64,000 nt of DNA from Mesorhizobium erdmanii USDA 3471 (GCF_000472705.1 NZ_AXAE01000011.1:248001-312000), one strand, 5' to 3'; numbered from the stretch's first letter, positions 7,849-19,719 are shown. The notes: a model not told the origin generated them from the sequence alone. Numbers and translations: made by a program.

Positions 7849-9417
7849 TCAAGGGTTCAGCTTCGCGCCGGCCCCGCCATTGTCGCCGCCGCCATTGTCG
7901 CCGCCGCCATTATCGCCGCCGCTGCTATCGTCCGCGCCGTCACTGTTGTCGACGCCATCGCCCGCCGCCGGATCGGCGGGCTTCAGCATGACGCCGTTGA
8001 TGGTGACCGAGCCGTCGGCCTTGGTGTTGACGACCCATTCCAGCCGGCCGTCCGGCAGCGTTTTGGCAAAACCCTTCACCATCAGGGCGGCAGGCACGTA
8101 CTGCCCCACCTCTGGCTCCGACTTTGCCGCGTCCTGCAGACGCGTCATGATCTTGTCGAAACCGGCGACATCGACAGTGAGATTTGCGTCGGGCTTCTCA
8201 CCGAAGCTTGTCATCTCGCCTTCCAGCGCGATCTCCAGGTCCTTGTTCTTCACCGTGCTGTGGCCGATGACGACCTTCGGCGCCTTGGCCAGGAAATCGG
8301 CTTTGAGCTGGTCGCCGAACTCGGGTGACAGCGGCGGATCCTGATTGAGATCAAAGGCTTCGATCGCCTTCTTCGCCATGCTGTCGAGATCGATATTGGC
8401 GCCGCCGAAGTTCAGGTCTATGTCTGTGGGCAAGAGCGCCACGCTCCAGCTAGGCAAAAGCTGCTGCGGTACGGTCAGCCCCGAGGCCTTGATGCCGTAG
8501 GTGACCTTGCCGTTCTGCGAAACGCCGTCGCTGCCGAAGGCGGTGCTTAGCTGCGTCGCCCCGAAAGTGCCGAGCGGGCTGTCGACCGCGAAATCCTTGA
8601 AGCCATAGTTGCCGTCGATACGCTCCCACACCGGAAGTGCTGCGAGCAGAAGCGACTTCAGCTGCGCCTGGTTCGCCTTCAGCGTCTTCTCGTCCTCATT
8701 GGCCACGGCGAATGCCAAGAGGTCGAGCAGCGGCCTCGTCTGCACGCCCTTGCCGCTGGCTTCCACCGACAATTCCGGCGACTTCACGGTGACTGGAAAA
8801 TTTAGCCCCTTCTCGGGATCATTGAACTTTATCGTCTCGACGAAATTCGAGATCTTCTGCGACGTCGTGAAATCAACACCGCCATTGGCGGCCTTGGTGC
8901 CGGTAATGGTCGCGGTGCCCGCGCCAGTGCTGGCTTCCGTCTGCTGCTTGGCATCCTTCGATGCCATGGTCATGCCAGCCAATGAACTCGCGCCGCTGAT
9001 GAAGGCGGCAAGCGCGGGGTCGTAGACGCCGGAACCCTTGCCATCCTTGATCGAAAACTGCGTGCTTTGCAGCCCCTCGGGTCCGTTGAACTCGAAGGAC
9101 GCGCTCTGCGAAAAGTCCATCGACACATTCCAGGTGCCGTCGCTGCGCGGCTTGACCAGCAGGGCGTAGGGCGCGAAGTCGAATTTCACCTGCCCCTGCT
9201 TCGGCAGAATCTCCGCCAGTGCCTTGAAATCAAAAAGAATCTTGTAGGCATCGCCTTCGACCGAAACCTTCAGGATACCCTTGTCGAGCGCCTGTTTGCC
9301 GACATAGCGGGACAGGTCATCGGACAATTGCTTGGCACCCTGGCTATCGACGGTCTGGCCGAAAGCAGGCGCGCAGAACAGAAGCGCGGTAAAGGCAACT
9401 GGCAACATACGGTTCAC
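7849..9417 (-). CDS. DUF2125-like periplasmic protein
   Basis: 522-residue exported protein. Its signal peptide is VNRMLPVAFTALLFCAPAFG, and a long beta-rich body of the DUF2125 type, common in Rhizobiales, follows (ALLVKPRSDGTWNVSMDFSQ near residue 75; LPTDIDLNFGGANIDLDS near 330). The start at GTG 9417 has GGAGA 7 nt upstream. The last 25 residues are an Asp/Asn/Gly tail with three GGDNG repeats, encoded by 15-bp tandem repeats at about 7868-7915 that could change length by slippage. A GAACCCT/AGGGTTC hairpin (7843-7858) spans the stop codon between the convergent genes. The function is unknown. Confidence 0.75.
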   Translation of the reverse strand: MNRMLPVAFTALLFCAPAFGQTVDSQGAKQLSDDLSRYVGKQALDKGILKVSVEGDAYKILFDFKALAEILPKQGQVKFDFAPYALLVKPRSDGTWNVSMDFSQSASFEFNGPEGLQSTQFSIKDGKGSGVYDPALAAFISGASSLAGMTMASKDAKQQTEASTGAGTATITGTKAANGGVDFTTSQKISNFVETIKFNDPEKGLNFPVTVKSPELSVEASGKGVQTRPLLDLLAFAVANEDEKTLKANQAQLKSLLLAALPVWERIDGNYGFKDFAVDSPLGTFGATQLSTAFGSDGVSQNGKVTYGIKASGLTVPQQLLPSWSVALLPTDIDLNFGGANIDLDSMAKKAIEAFDLNQDPPLSPEFGDQLKADFLAKAPKVVIGHSTVKNKDLEIALEGEMTSFGEKPDANLTVDVAGFDKIMTRLQDAAKSEPEVGQYVPAALMVKGFAKTLPDGRLEWVVNTKADGSVTINGVMLKPADPAAGDGVDNSDGADDSSGGDNGGGDNGGGDNGGAGAKLNP

Positions 9418-9502
9418 GGGAAGTCTCCGTTGGGTCGAAAGGCAAAAATCAATTTCGTACTTCTGGTAGGAAAATACCATCACAACTGCAAGATGATGAC
9501 AG

Positions 9503-10090
9503 TCACGCAATCGGCCTCAACACCAGCCGCATCAGCGGGCGGCCTGCCTTGCGCTCCACCAGCCGCTCGAACCCGGCCTTCTCGAAAACCCCCGACGAGC
9601 CGACGAACAGGCCGATCGAACGTGAATCGCGCGACAGGTCGATCGGGCAGGCCTCGACAAGCCGTGCTCCGTTGCTGCGGGCGAAATTGATGCCGCCTTC
9701 GACGAGGCGATGCGTGATGCCGCGGCCCCGCGCCTTGGCGCGGATGAAGAAGCAGGAAATCGCCCAGACGGCCGGATCGGAAGCATCGGCGGGATCGATA
9801 GGCGCCGAGCCCCTGCCCTTGTTGTTCCATTCGGGCACGTCGGCGCGCGGCCCGATCTGCATCCAGCCGACCGCCTTGCCATCCTCGAAGGCCAACAGAC
9901 CCGGCGGCGGGCCCGCTTCGATGCGCGCCTTGATATGGTCCTTGTTACGCTCGCGGCTGCTCTCACGCCGCGCTACCGGCGCCAGCCGGAAATGCGTGCA
10001 CCAGCAGCCGTAACAGGCGCCTTGCTTGCCGAAAAGGTCCTCGAAATCCGGCCACAGCTCAGGCGCCAGCGGTACTATGGTCGTGCTCAT
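9503..10090 (-). CDS. GNAT family N-acetyltransferase
   Basis: 195-residue acetyltransferase. The central acetyl-CoA-binding motif A is [21 protein letters not shown] (positions about 122-142), and the end FEKAGFERL is typical of motif B. The N-terminus holds a Cys-rich stretch, [12 protein letters not shown], seen in a subgroup of these proteins. ATG 10090 is preceded by GGGGAG. It is divergent from dinB with a 78-base shared intergenic region, so the SOS box at 10148-10162 might also affect it. The substrate is unknown. Confidence 0.8.
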   Translation of the reverse strand: MSTTIVPLAPELWPDFEDLFGKQGACYGCWCTHFRLAPVARRESSRERNKDHIKARIEAGPPPGLLAFEDGKAVGWMQIGPRADVPEWNNKGRGSAPIDPADASDPAVWAISCFFIRAKARGRGITHRLVEGGINFARSNGARLVEACPIDLSRDSRSIGLFVGSSGVFEKAGFERLVERKAGRPLMRLVLRPIA

Positions 10091-10147
10091 GCGGTTCTCC
10101 CCAGGCCAAGCTTGTCGCTGGCCTTGCACTATCGTACCATTGCTTTT

Positions 10148-10162
10148 GTTCTCTTTATGTTC
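10148..10162 (+). promoter_or_regulatory. LexA (SOS) box upstream of dinB
   Basis: An exact GTTC-N7-GTTC (N7 = tctttat), the direct-repeat LexA site of alphaproteobacteria. It ends 6 bases before the preferred dinB start codon, where bound LexA would block transcription or promoter clearance. Confidence 0.85.
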
Positions 10163-10168
10163 GCAGCG

Positions 10169-11485
10169 ATGGCGGCCCCTGTCAACAATCCCGATCACGG
10201 TTTTTGCCGTGACTGCCTGACCTTTCAGCGCAGTGAGACGCGCCGCTGCGAGCGCTGCGGCAGCCCTCGCCTTGCCCGTCATCCTGAGTTGTACCGGCTG
10301 CATCTGGCCCATATCGATTGCGATGCCTTTTACGCGGCGATCGAAAAGCGCGACAATCCGGCGCTCAAGGACAAGCCGCTGATCATCGGCGGCGGCAAGC
10401 GCGGGGTCGTCTCCACCGCCTGTTACATCGCCCGCATCCGGGGCGTGCGCTCCGCCATGCCGATGTTCAAGGCGCTCGAGGCTTGCCCGGAGGCGGTCGT
10501 GATCCCGCCCAACATGGAAAAATATGTGCTTGTCGGCCGCGAGGTGCGCGCCATGATGCAAGCGCTGACGCCGCTGGTCGAGCCGCTGTCGATCGACGAG
10601 GCGTTTCTCGACCTCGCCGGCACCGAACGGTTGCACGGCCTGCCGCCGGCCGTGGTGCTGGCGCGCTTTGCGCTGGCGGTGGAGAAGGAAATCGGTATCA
10701 CCGTTTCATCAGGCCTCTCCTACTGCAAGTTCCTCGCCAAGATAGCGTCCGATTTCCGCAAGCCACGCGGCTTTTCGGTCATCGGCGAAGCCGAGGCGGT
10801 CGGCTTCCTGGCGGAGCAGCCGGTGACGATGATCTGGGGTGTCGGCAAGGCGTTCAACGCCACGCTGGAACGCGACGGTATCCGCAGCATCGGCCAGCTT
10901 CAGAAGATGGAGCGTGGCGACCTGATGCGCCGCTATGGCACGATGGGCGACCGGCTCTACCGGCTTTCGCGCGGCGAGGACGTCCGCCGCGTCGACCCCG
11001 ACCAGGACGCCAAGAGCGTATCGGCCGAAACCACCTTCGACACCGACATCGCGTCGCTGGAAGAGCTGGTCTCTGTACTAAGAGGTCTTTCCGAAAAGGT
11101 TTCAGCGCGGCTGAAAAAGTCAGGCATCGCCGGACGCACCGTGGTGCTGAAACTGAAGACACAGGATTTCAAGCTGCGCACCCGCAACCGCCAGCTCGGC
11201 GACCCGACAAGGCTCGCGGACCGCATCTTTCAGACCGGGGTCGAGCTTCTTCGCAAGGAAACCGACGGAACTAAATTTCGATTGCTCGGCATCGGCGTCA
11301 GCGACCTCTCGGACGACGACAAGGCCGACCCGCCGGATCTGGTCGACGTCCAGTCGCGCAAGCGCGCCATGGCCGAAGGCGCCATCGACGCGCTGCGCGA
11401 CAAGTTCGGCCGCAAGGCGGTGGAGACCGGCTATACGTTCGGCAGGGGCCGCGATGCCCACCCGCCGGAGCCGCTGGAGGACTGA
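10169..11485 (+). CDS. dinB: DNA polymerase IV (Y-family translesion polymerase)
   Basis: 438-residue error-prone polymerase. The catalytic carboxylates lie in [17 protein letters not shown] (Asp50 region) and LSIDEAFLD (Asp143-Glu144). The helix-hairpin-helix region and the C-terminal little-finger domain are present. An N-terminal Cys4 zinc-ribbon-like segment (CRDC...CERC, residues 11-34) precedes the polymerase, as in one rhizobial DinB class. The in-frame ATG at 10157 lies inside the LexA box, so ATG 10169 is preferred although its ribosome-binding site is poor. Expected to be DNA-damage induced. Confidence 0.93.
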   Translation: MAAPVNNPDHGFCRDCLTFQRSETRRCERCGSPRLARHPELYRLHLAHIDCDAFYAAIEKRDNPALKDKPLIIGGGKRGVVSTACYIARIRGVRSAMPMFKALEACPEAVVIPPNMEKYVLVGREVRAMMQALTPLVEPLSIDEAFLDLAGTERLHGLPPAVVLARFALAVEKEIGITVSSGLSYCKFLAKIASDFRKPRGFSVIGEAEAVGFLAEQPVTMIWGVGKAFNATLERDGIRSIGQLQKMERGDLMRRYGTMGDRLYRLSRGEDVRRVDPDQDAKSVSAETTFDTDIASLEELVSVLRGLSEKVSARLKKSGIAGRTVVLKLKTQDFKLRTRNRQLGDPTRLADRIFQTGVELLRKETDGTKFRLLGIGVSDLSDDDKADPPDLVDVQSRKRAMAEGAIDALRDKFGRKAVETGYTFGRGRDAHPPEPLED

Positions 11486-11493
11486 CACCGGGT

Positions 11494-11626
11494 GTGTTGA
11501 GATTCAGGTCAGGCCGAATCGAGAATGATGGTTTTCGAGAACCGGAGCGGAGCGTATTTGAATTACGTGAGCACCGGACGCGCAGGAAACCATCGTTCGC
11601 AGGTCGGCCTCACTGAATATCGACAC
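11494..11626. repeat. Palindromic intergenic repeat element (full copy, 133 bp)
   Basis: Imperfect terminal inverted repeats of about 23 bp: GTGTTGAGATTCAGGTCAGG... on the left and its near-complement ending ...CTGAATATCGACAC on the right. A second nested pair (GAATGATGGTTT / AAACCATCGTTC, one mismatch) and an apical CGTA/TACG let the whole element fold into one long hairpin. It fills the gap between dinB and the convergent downstream gene. Its outer ends recur at 26296-26330. It resembles rhizobial intergenic mosaic palindromes; the family name is not verified. Confidence 0.75.
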
Positions 11627-11631
11627 ATCCG

Positions 11632-12138
11632 TCAGGTCCGCGTCAGATCGATCCTGCTCGTCACCACGTTCTTACCGGTCTTCGGATCGGTGTCGATGAC
11701 CGTCAGCCGGATGCCGTTCTCGCCTCTCTTCTCGACCGTCATCCGCGCCTTCCGATCGCCGTTGACATCCTTCGCCCAGCGTATGCCGAGGTTGATGGCA
11801 TTGCCCGACCGGCTGCCGTTGAGCTGCGCCGGACCGGTGCGTGATCCCACATAGACGCCGCTGTATTTCGCACCAGTGACCTTCAAGTTGGCGCTGATGG
11901 CCCGCGTCACCAGCACGAGACCGCGGCAGTTGCCATCCAGCGAGAGCGAGGTTGAGGTCGCGTTCGACTTGAAGCTGCAAGACACGCTGACGTTCGGCAC
12001 ATCCGTGGTTACCTGGACAGTGCCCTTGCCGGCGAAATTGCCCTTGAACGACTGCAGGAACCTGGTCTCGTCGGCATGTGCCGAGCCCGCCGCGACCAAT
12101 AAACAGCCTGCAAGCGCAAATGGCGCAAATGATCTCAT
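11632..12138 (-). CDS. Small exported protein of unknown function
   Basis: 168 residues with a clear signal peptide (MRSFAPFALAGCLLVAAGSA, cleavage near AHA-DE) and a beta-rich mature part with repeated Thr/Ser/Val strands. No enzyme motif is visible and I recognise no family. ATG 12138 has AAGGAGAC 4 nt upstream. It lies between the palindromic repeat and a divergent EamA transporter gene, with no obvious operon partner. A periplasmic location is inferred. Confidence 0.65.
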   Translation of the reverse strand: MRSFAPFALAGCLLVAAGSAHADETRFLQSFKGNFAGKGTVQVTTDVPNVSVSCSFKSNATSTSLSLDGNCRGLVLVTRAISANLKVTGAKYSGVYVGSRTGPAQLNGSRSGNAINLGIRWAKDVNGDRKARMTVEKRGENGIRLTVIDTDPKTGKNVVTSRIDLTRT

Positions 12139-12330
12139 CGAAGTCTCCTTGTCGGTGCTGGAATGCAAGACGCCCTGCGAAGCACGGCTGAATAGCGGGA
12201 CTCAACGCCTCTTGCCGTATCAGGTTCCGCCAGCAACGTGACTGTTTCGTAACGCCGTCGCCACAACTGGCCCAGAAGAATACATGAGCTAGCAATTGCG
12301 GCAAAAGCTTCGGCCTGCGAGATAAAGACC

Positions 12331-13212
12331 ATGGCACCTACCCCCTCTATTCCCAAGGCAGCCTTCTGGATGGCGCTGTCGATCGCGTCGTTCCTGGCGA
12401 TGTCGGTCGCCGGCCGCGCCACCACGGCCGAGCTCAATGTCTTCCAGGTGCTGGAACTGCGCTCGGTGATCGGCTTCTTCATCCTCTTGCCGCTGGTGCT
12501 GAAGAGCGGCGGCTTTGCGGCGATGCGCACGCAGCGTCCCCTCGCCCATATCGCCCGTAACGTCATCCACTATACGGGGCAGGCCGCATGGCTCTACGCG
12601 CTCACCTTGATTCCACTGGCCGTGTTGATTTCGATCGAGTTCACGACGCCGATCTGGACAGCGATCCTGGCGGTGACGTTTCTCGGCGAAAGGCTGAGCC
12701 GGCCGAAACTGGCGGCCGTCGTGCTTGGCCTGATCGGCGTCGTCGTCATCGTACGCCCGGGCGTCGGTTCGGTCGATCCGGGACATGTGATCGTGCTGGG
12801 CGCCGCGGTCTGCTTCGGCATTTCGGTGGTCCTGGTCAAATCGCTGACGCGTACGGACAGCGTCGTGCGCATCATCTTCTGGATGCTGATCATCCAGTCG
12901 GTGGTCGGCCTCGTTCCAGCCCTTTATGAATGGCGCGATCCACCGCTGGAGCTCTGGCCATGGATCGTGCTGATCGCCTTCACCGGCATGTCGTCGCATT
13001 TCTGCATGGCCCGCGCGCTCACCTATGCCGACGCGACGGTCATTTCGCCGATGGATTTCCTGCGGGTGCCTCTGTCGGCGCTGGTCGGTTGGCTGCTTTA
13101 TCAGGAGCAGATCGATGCCTTCACCGCCGGCGGCGCGCTGCTCATCCTGATGGGCAACCTGCTCAACCTGCAGCGCAAGCCGGTACAGCCAGCTGAAGTG
13201 GCTGCATCGTAA
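12331..13212 (+). CDS. EamA/DMT family transporter
   Basis: 293-residue inner-membrane protein with ten predicted hydrophobic helices in two EamA halves (about residues 10-140 and 150-280). The end of each half has the characteristic pattern: FTTPIWTAILAVTFLGERLS in the first and SPMDFLRVPLSALVGWLLYQE in the second. Such proteins export small metabolites such as amino acids or nucleosides, but the substrate cannot be inferred. ATG 12331 follows GAGATAAAG. Confidence 0.88.
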   Translation: MAPTPSIPKAAFWMALSIASFLAMSVAGRATTAELNVFQVLELRSVIGFFILLPLVLKSGGFAAMRTQRPLAHIARNVIHYTGQAAWLYALTLIPLAVLISIEFTTPIWTAILAVTFLGERLSRPKLAAVVLGLIGVVVIVRPGVGSVDPGHVIVLGAAVCFGISVVLVKSLTRTDSVVRIIFWMLIIQSVVGLVPALYEWRDPPLELWPWIVLIAFTGMSSHFCMARALTYADATVISPMDFLRVPLSALVGWLLYQEQIDAFTAGGALLILMGNLLNLQRKPVQPAEVAAS

Positions 13213-13215
13213 CGG

Positions 13216-14019
13216 TCAGATCCCGTCATCCGGTATGTTGAGAACGTGCCCGCAGGCCTTGCAGTGCACCGCATCCGGCTCATGCCGCTGCAGCCCGCAT
13301 TGCGGACAAGGGAAGAACACCTTGGCCGGCCTGAAGATCGCCTGCGCCAGCCTGACGAACAGCGATATGCCAATGATCATGGTGACGATCGCCGTCAGCT
13401 TGCCGGCGATGCCAGGCAGCACGATGTCGCCGAAGCCGGTCGTCGTCACCGTGGCGACGGTGACGTAAAGCGCGTCGACATAGTTTTCCAGCCCGGCGCC
13501 GTTGCGGAAGAAGAACGTGTAGACGAAGCCGGTAATGACGAAGAGGAACGTCAAAAGGTTGATGACCGCATGGCTCGCCTCGCGCCAGGGCCTGAGGCCA
13601 CGCATCTCGAAATGCCGCCAGATCGAACCGCTGCGCGACAGCGACCATAGCCGCAGGATGCGCAAAAAGCCGAGATTGGCGAGCGCCGTTGGCATCAGCA
13701 GCGTCAACAGGATGAAGACATCCACCCAGGAGGTCGGCTGCTTCATCAGGCGCAGCATGTCATTGGAGGCCAGCAGCCTGGCAAAGAGATCGGCTCCGAC
13801 GAGAACCGCCACCGCATAGTCCAGCCACAGGAACGAAGGCGATTGCTGGATCACCGGTGTCGCGATGAAGAAAGCGATGATGGCCAGATCGATGACGATT
13901 GCCACAACCTGAAACCGAAAGGCCGCAGGCGTGCGCCCGTGGTAGAGCCGGCGCAACTTGTCACGCACCCGCGCCACTGCGGACCTGCCCTGCGGTGCGC
14001 CCTTCCGCGCGACCTTCAT
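13216..14019 (-). CDS. Ion channel (VGIC-type K+ channel) with C-terminal Cys4 ribbon
   Basis: 267-residue membrane protein. A basic N-terminus is followed by about six transmembrane segments. The pore helix and filter read ALYVTVATVTTTGFGDIVLPG, with TTTGFGD corresponding to the K+ filter TVGYG-type signature. The last segment is followed by CPQCG-x10-CKACG (residues about 238-258), a putative zinc ribbon that is unusual for bacterial 6TM channels. ATG 14019 is preferred, since further in-frame codons upstream run into the dnaE 3' end. The two genes share a strand with a 52-base gap. Confidence 0.82.
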   Translation of the reverse strand: MKVARKGAPQGRSAVARVRDKLRRLYHGRTPAAFRFQVVAIVIDLAIIAFFIATPVIQQSPSFLWLDYAVAVLVGADLFARLLASNDMLRLMKQPTSWVDVFILLTLLMPTALANLGFLRILRLWSLSRSGSIWRHFEMRGLRPWREASHAVINLLTFLFVITGFVYTFFFRNGAGLENYVDALYVTVATVTTTGFGDIVLPGIAGKLTAIVTMIIGISLFVRLAQAIFRPAKVFFPCPQCGLQRHEPDAVHCKACGHVLNIPDDGI

Positions 14020-14071
14020 GCCGATCGCGATGACATGGGACACAGACGCCGGAACCTGCCAAGGGCGGCGA

Positions 14072-17000
14072 TCACACCAATTCCACTTCGACCACGCCGG
14101 GCACTGCGCGCATCGCCGAGGCGATCTGCGGCGAGACGCGGAAGCCACCCTGCAAGGCGATCTCGACCTCGCCCTGCGCCTCTTCCTTGATCACGATAAT
14201 GCTCACTTGGCTTTCGCCGCGCTGGGTGAGCTGGGCTTGGATCATCGAGGCAGGCCCCTCGTTCCTGACGAAGATGCGCAGCGCCTTCTGGATGCGGCTT
14301 GCCTCGTCTTCCAGCGACTGCACGGAATTGATGCGCAAATTGACGCCCTCGGGCCTGTCCTCCGCCGCGACCGTGATGACGACGGAGCGGCCGGCCTCCA
14401 GGAGGTCACGGTACTGGGCCAATGCTTCCGAAAACAGCACCGCCTCGTACTGGCCGGACGTGTCGGAAAAGGCCACAACGCCCATCTTGTTGCCGGTGCG
14501 CGTCTTGCGCTCCTGCTTGCTGGTCACCGTGCCGGCAAGGCGGCCGGCGGAAGCGCCGCGTTTGACGGCGGCCGAGAATTCGCCCCAGTTCTGCACGCGC
14601 ATCTTCTGCAGGGCCGCCTTGTATTCGTCGAGCGGATGGGCAGAGAGGTAGAAGCCGACGACCTGGAATTCGCGGTGCAGCCGGTCCGCGGCGAGCCAAG
14701 TATCTGTCACCGGCAGGTTGAGCGCCTGCGACTGTGCGCCGAGCGAGGCGCCGAAAATGTCGGCCTGGCCGGAAACCGCGTTCTGCTGGGCCAGCGATGC
14801 CAGCCCCATCATCCGTTCGACGCCGGCCATCATCTGGGCGCGGTCGTGGCCGAAACAGTCAAGCGCGCCAGCCATGATCAGGCTTTCGAAGACACGCTTG
14901 CCGACGATCTTGGGATCGACCCGCTCGCAGAAATCGGCAAGGTTCTTGAACGGCTTTTCGCCCCGTACCGCAACGATATGCTCGACCGCCGCGTCGCCGA
15001 CTCCCTTGAGCGCGGCCATCGAATAATAGATGCGGTTCTCACCGACCTCGAAAGGCCGAAAACTGGTCATCACCGACGGCGCCAGAACCTCGATGCCGAG
15101 GCGTAGCGCGTCCTGCCGGAAGTCGGCGAGCTTGTCGGTGTTGCCCATGTCGAGCGTCATCGAGGCGGCGAGGAACTCGACCGGATAATGCGCCTTGAGA
15201 TAGGCGGTCTGGTAGGAGACGACGGCGTAGGCTGCGGCGTGCGATTTGTTGAAACCATAGTCGGCGAACTTGGCCAGCAGGTCGAAAATAAAGTCGGCTT
15301 GCGGCTTGCTGACGCCACGCTCCACCGCACCGGTAACGAACCGCTCGCGCTGCTTGTCCATCTCAGCGCGGATCTTCTTGCCCATGGCGCGGCGCAGAAG
15401 GTCGGCTTCGCCGAGCGAATAGCCGGACAGTTCCTGCGCGATCTGCATCACCTGTTCCTGGTAGACGATTACGCCCTGCGTCTCCTTCACCAGATGGTCG
15501 ATCTTGGGATGGATCGAGGCCATCTCCTCCTCGCCATGCTTTCTGGCGTTGTAGGTCGGGATGTTCTCCATCGGGCCCGGCCGGTAGAGCGCGACCAGCG
15601 CGATGATGTCCTCGATGCAGTCGGGCCGCATGCCAATCAGCGCCTTGCGCATGCCGGCACTTTCCACCTGGAACACGCCGACCACTTCGCCGCGCGACAG
15701 CATGGCGTAAGTGTCTGGATCGTCGAGCGGGATCGTTGCCAGATCGATGTCGATGCCTCGCCGGCGGATCAGCTTCACCGCCGTCTCCAGAACGGTCAGC
15801 GTCTTCAGGCCGAGGAAGTCGAACTTCACCAGCCCAGCCTGCTCGACATATTTCATGTTGAACTGGGTGACCGGCATGTCCGAGCGCGGATCGCGGTACA
15901 TCGGCACCAGTTCCGAAAGCGGCCGGTCGCCGATGACGATGCCGGCGGCGTGCGTCGAGGCGTGGCGGTAAAGGCCTTCCAGCTTCTGCGCCATGTCGAG
16001 CAGCGTCTGGACGATCGGCTCCTTCTCGGCCTCCTCGGCAAAGCGCGGTTCGTTGGCGATGGCATCGGCGAGCTTCACCGGATTGGCCGGGTTCTGCGGC
16101 ACCATTTTCGAGAGCTTGTCGACCTGGCCGTAGGGCATCTGCAGAACGCGGCCGACGTCACGCAGCACGGCGCGAGCCTGCAGCGTACCGAAGGTGATGA
16201 TCTGGCCGACCTGGTCGCGGCCGTATTTCTGCTGGACGTAGCGGATCACCTCTTCACGGCGATCCTGGCAGAAGTCGATGTCGAAGTCAGGCATCGAGAC
16301 GCGGTCGGGATTGAGGAAGCGCTCGAACAGCAGCGAGAAGCGCAGCGGATCGATATCGGTGATGGTTGTCGAATAGGCGACAAGCGATCCGGCGCCCGAA
16401 CCACGGCCCGGCCCGACCGGAATGCCTTGTGCCTTGGCCCATTTGATGAAGTCGGCAACGATCAGGAAGTAGCCCGGGAATTTCATCTTCTCGATGATGC
16501 CGAGCTCGAATTCGAGCCGCTCGCGATATTGCTCGACCGTGTAGCCAGGCGTCGGTCCGTGGAGTGCAAGCCGAGCGTCGAGCCCCTCGCGCGCCTGGCG
16601 GGCGAGTTCGGCGGCCTCGGCCTTTTCCGCCGCGTCCTTGTCGGAGGCATCGCCGCCGGTGAAACGCGGCAGGATCGGGCTGCGGTTCTTTGGATAGTAG
16701 GAGCAGCGCAAAGCGATCTCGACGGTGTTGTCGATCGCTTCCGGCAGGTCGGCGAACAGCTTTGCCATATCGGCCTGGCTGCGCAGGAAATTGTCCGGCG
16801 ACAATCGGCGGCGGGTGTCGACGGCGACGACGGAGCCCTCGGCAATGGCGATCAGCGCGTCATGCGCCTCGTAATCGTCGCGCGAGGAAAAAAACGCCTC
16901 GTTGGTGGCGACCAACGGCAGTTCGTGCGCGTAGGCGAGATCGATCGTCTGATGTTCGACGACCCGGTCATAGCCCGCGACCCGGTCCAACTCGACATAG

Positions 17001-17599
17001 AGCCGGTCGCCGAACAGTGCTTTGAGCGTCAATAGCCGCGCCTCGGCCAGATCGCGGCGATCCTCCTTCAAGGCGTTGCCGATCGGCCCGCGTGGTCCGC
17101 CGCTGAGGCAGATCAACCCATCGGTCTGTCCATTCAGCGTCTCGGTGGTCAGGTGCACCGCCTCGCCCGGCGGTGTTTCCAGATAGACGCCGCTGACCAG
17201 CCGGACCAGGTTGGAATAGCCGGTTTCTGTTGCCGCGATCAGCACGACCGGCCGCATCTCAGGCCCTTGCCGCCGGCGGTCGCGTTGGCCGTCGCTGTTT
17301 TCACCGGAAAAGGCGAGCGCGATCTGACAGCCGATGATCGGCTGGATGCCGTCCTTGACCGCCTTCTGCGCGAACTCCAAGGCACCGAACAGATTGTTGG
17401 TGTCGGTGACGGCGATGGCCGGTGCCTCGTCCTTCACGGCGTGGCCGACGATCTTGCCGAGCTGGAGGGCCCCCTCGAGCAGAGAATAGGCCGAATGCAC
17501 GCGCAGATGCACGAACGGCCGCGCCGGCACCTCCGGACGCGCCGCCGCGATCGCGGCTTCGCGCTTCAGGGGATCGCGTGGAAGTCTGTCATCCGCCAT
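14072..17599 (-). CDS. dnaE: DNA polymerase III alpha subunit
   Basis: 1175-residue replicative polymerase. The N-terminal PHP domain begins HLRVHSAYSLLEGALQLG (residues about 31-48). The polymerase core carries the catalytic aspartates in MPDFDIDFCQDRREEVIRY and the GRGSGAGSLVAYSTTITDID motif. A helix-hairpin-helix/OB-fold region follows (SAGRLAGTVTSKQERKTRTG). Length fits the housekeeping DnaE1 type rather than the mutagenic DnaE2. It stands alone, downstream of pccA with a 107-base gap that should hold its promoter. Confidence 0.97.
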   Translation of the reverse strand: MADDRLPRDPLKREAAIAAARPEVPARPFVHLRVHSAYSLLEGALQLGKIVGHAVKDEAPAIAVTDTNNLFGALEFAQKAVKDGIQPIIGCQIALAFSGENSDGQRDRRRQGPEMRPVVLIAATETGYSNLVRLVSGVYLETPPGEAVHLTTETLNGQTDGLICLSGGPRGPIGNALKEDRRDLAEARLLTLKALFGDRLYVELDRVAGYDRVVEHQTIDLAYAHELPLVATNEAFFSSRDDYEAHDALIAIAEGSVVAVDTRRRLSPDNFLRSQADMAKLFADLPEAIDNTVEIALRCSYYPKNRSPILPRFTGGDASDKDAAEKAEAAELARQAREGLDARLALHGPTPGYTVEQYRERLEFELGIIEKMKFPGYFLIVADFIKWAKAQGIPVGPGRGSGAGSLVAYSTTITDIDPLRFSLLFERFLNPDRVSMPDFDIDFCQDRREEVIRYVQQKYGRDQVGQIITFGTLQARAVLRDVGRVLQMPYGQVDKLSKMVPQNPANPVKLADAIANEPRFAEEAEKEPIVQTLLDMAQKLEGLYRHASTHAAGIVIGDRPLSELVPMYRDPRSDMPVTQFNMKYVEQAGLVKFDFLGLKTLTVLETAVKLIRRRGIDIDLATIPLDDPDTYAMLSRGEVVGVFQVESAGMRKALIGMRPDCIEDIIALVALYRPGPMENIPTYNARKHGEEEMASIHPKIDHLVKETQGVIVYQEQVMQIAQELSGYSLGEADLLRRAMGKKIRAEMDKQRERFVTGAVERGVSKPQADFIFDLLAKFADYGFNKSHAAAYAVVSYQTAYLKAHYPVEFLAASMTLDMGNTDKLADFRQDALRLGIEVLAPSVMTSFRPFEVGENRIYYSMAALKGVGDAAVEHIVAVRGEKPFKNLADFCERVDPKIVGKRVFESLIMAGALDCFGHDRAQMMAGVERMMGLASLAQQNAVSGQADIFGASLGAQSQALNLPVTDTWLAADRLHREFQVVGFYLSAHPLDEYKAALQKMRVQNWGEFSAAVKRGASAGRLAGTVTSKQERKTRTGNKMGVVAFSDTSGQYEAVLFSEALAQYRDLLEAGRSVVITVAAEDRPEGVNLRINSVQSLEDEASRIQKALRIFVRNEGPASMIQAQLTQRGESQVSIIVIKEEAQGEVEIALQGGFRVSPQIASAMRAVPGVVEVELV

Positions 17600-17706
17600 G
17601 GTTTCTCGCGCTGCCTAAGGGCTTTGAGTCGATGCAGATGTATTGTCCGGGACCGGGCGATACCAGTCCAGCACAAACGGCTACTTACCACAGGCTTCCA
17701 GCCTGC

Positions 17707-19719
<2,013 letters not shown>

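Noticed and set aside
7843..7858. Intrinsic terminator GAACCCT/AGGGTTC between the HAD pseudogene and the DUF2125 gene
   Set aside because: The hairpin is short, includes a stop codon and has no U-run on either strand.
14072..17599. Long plus-strand frames antisense to dnaE (for example 15188-17035)
   Set aside because: The codon pattern is the complement of dnaE and the predicted peptides are compositionally odd with no domains.
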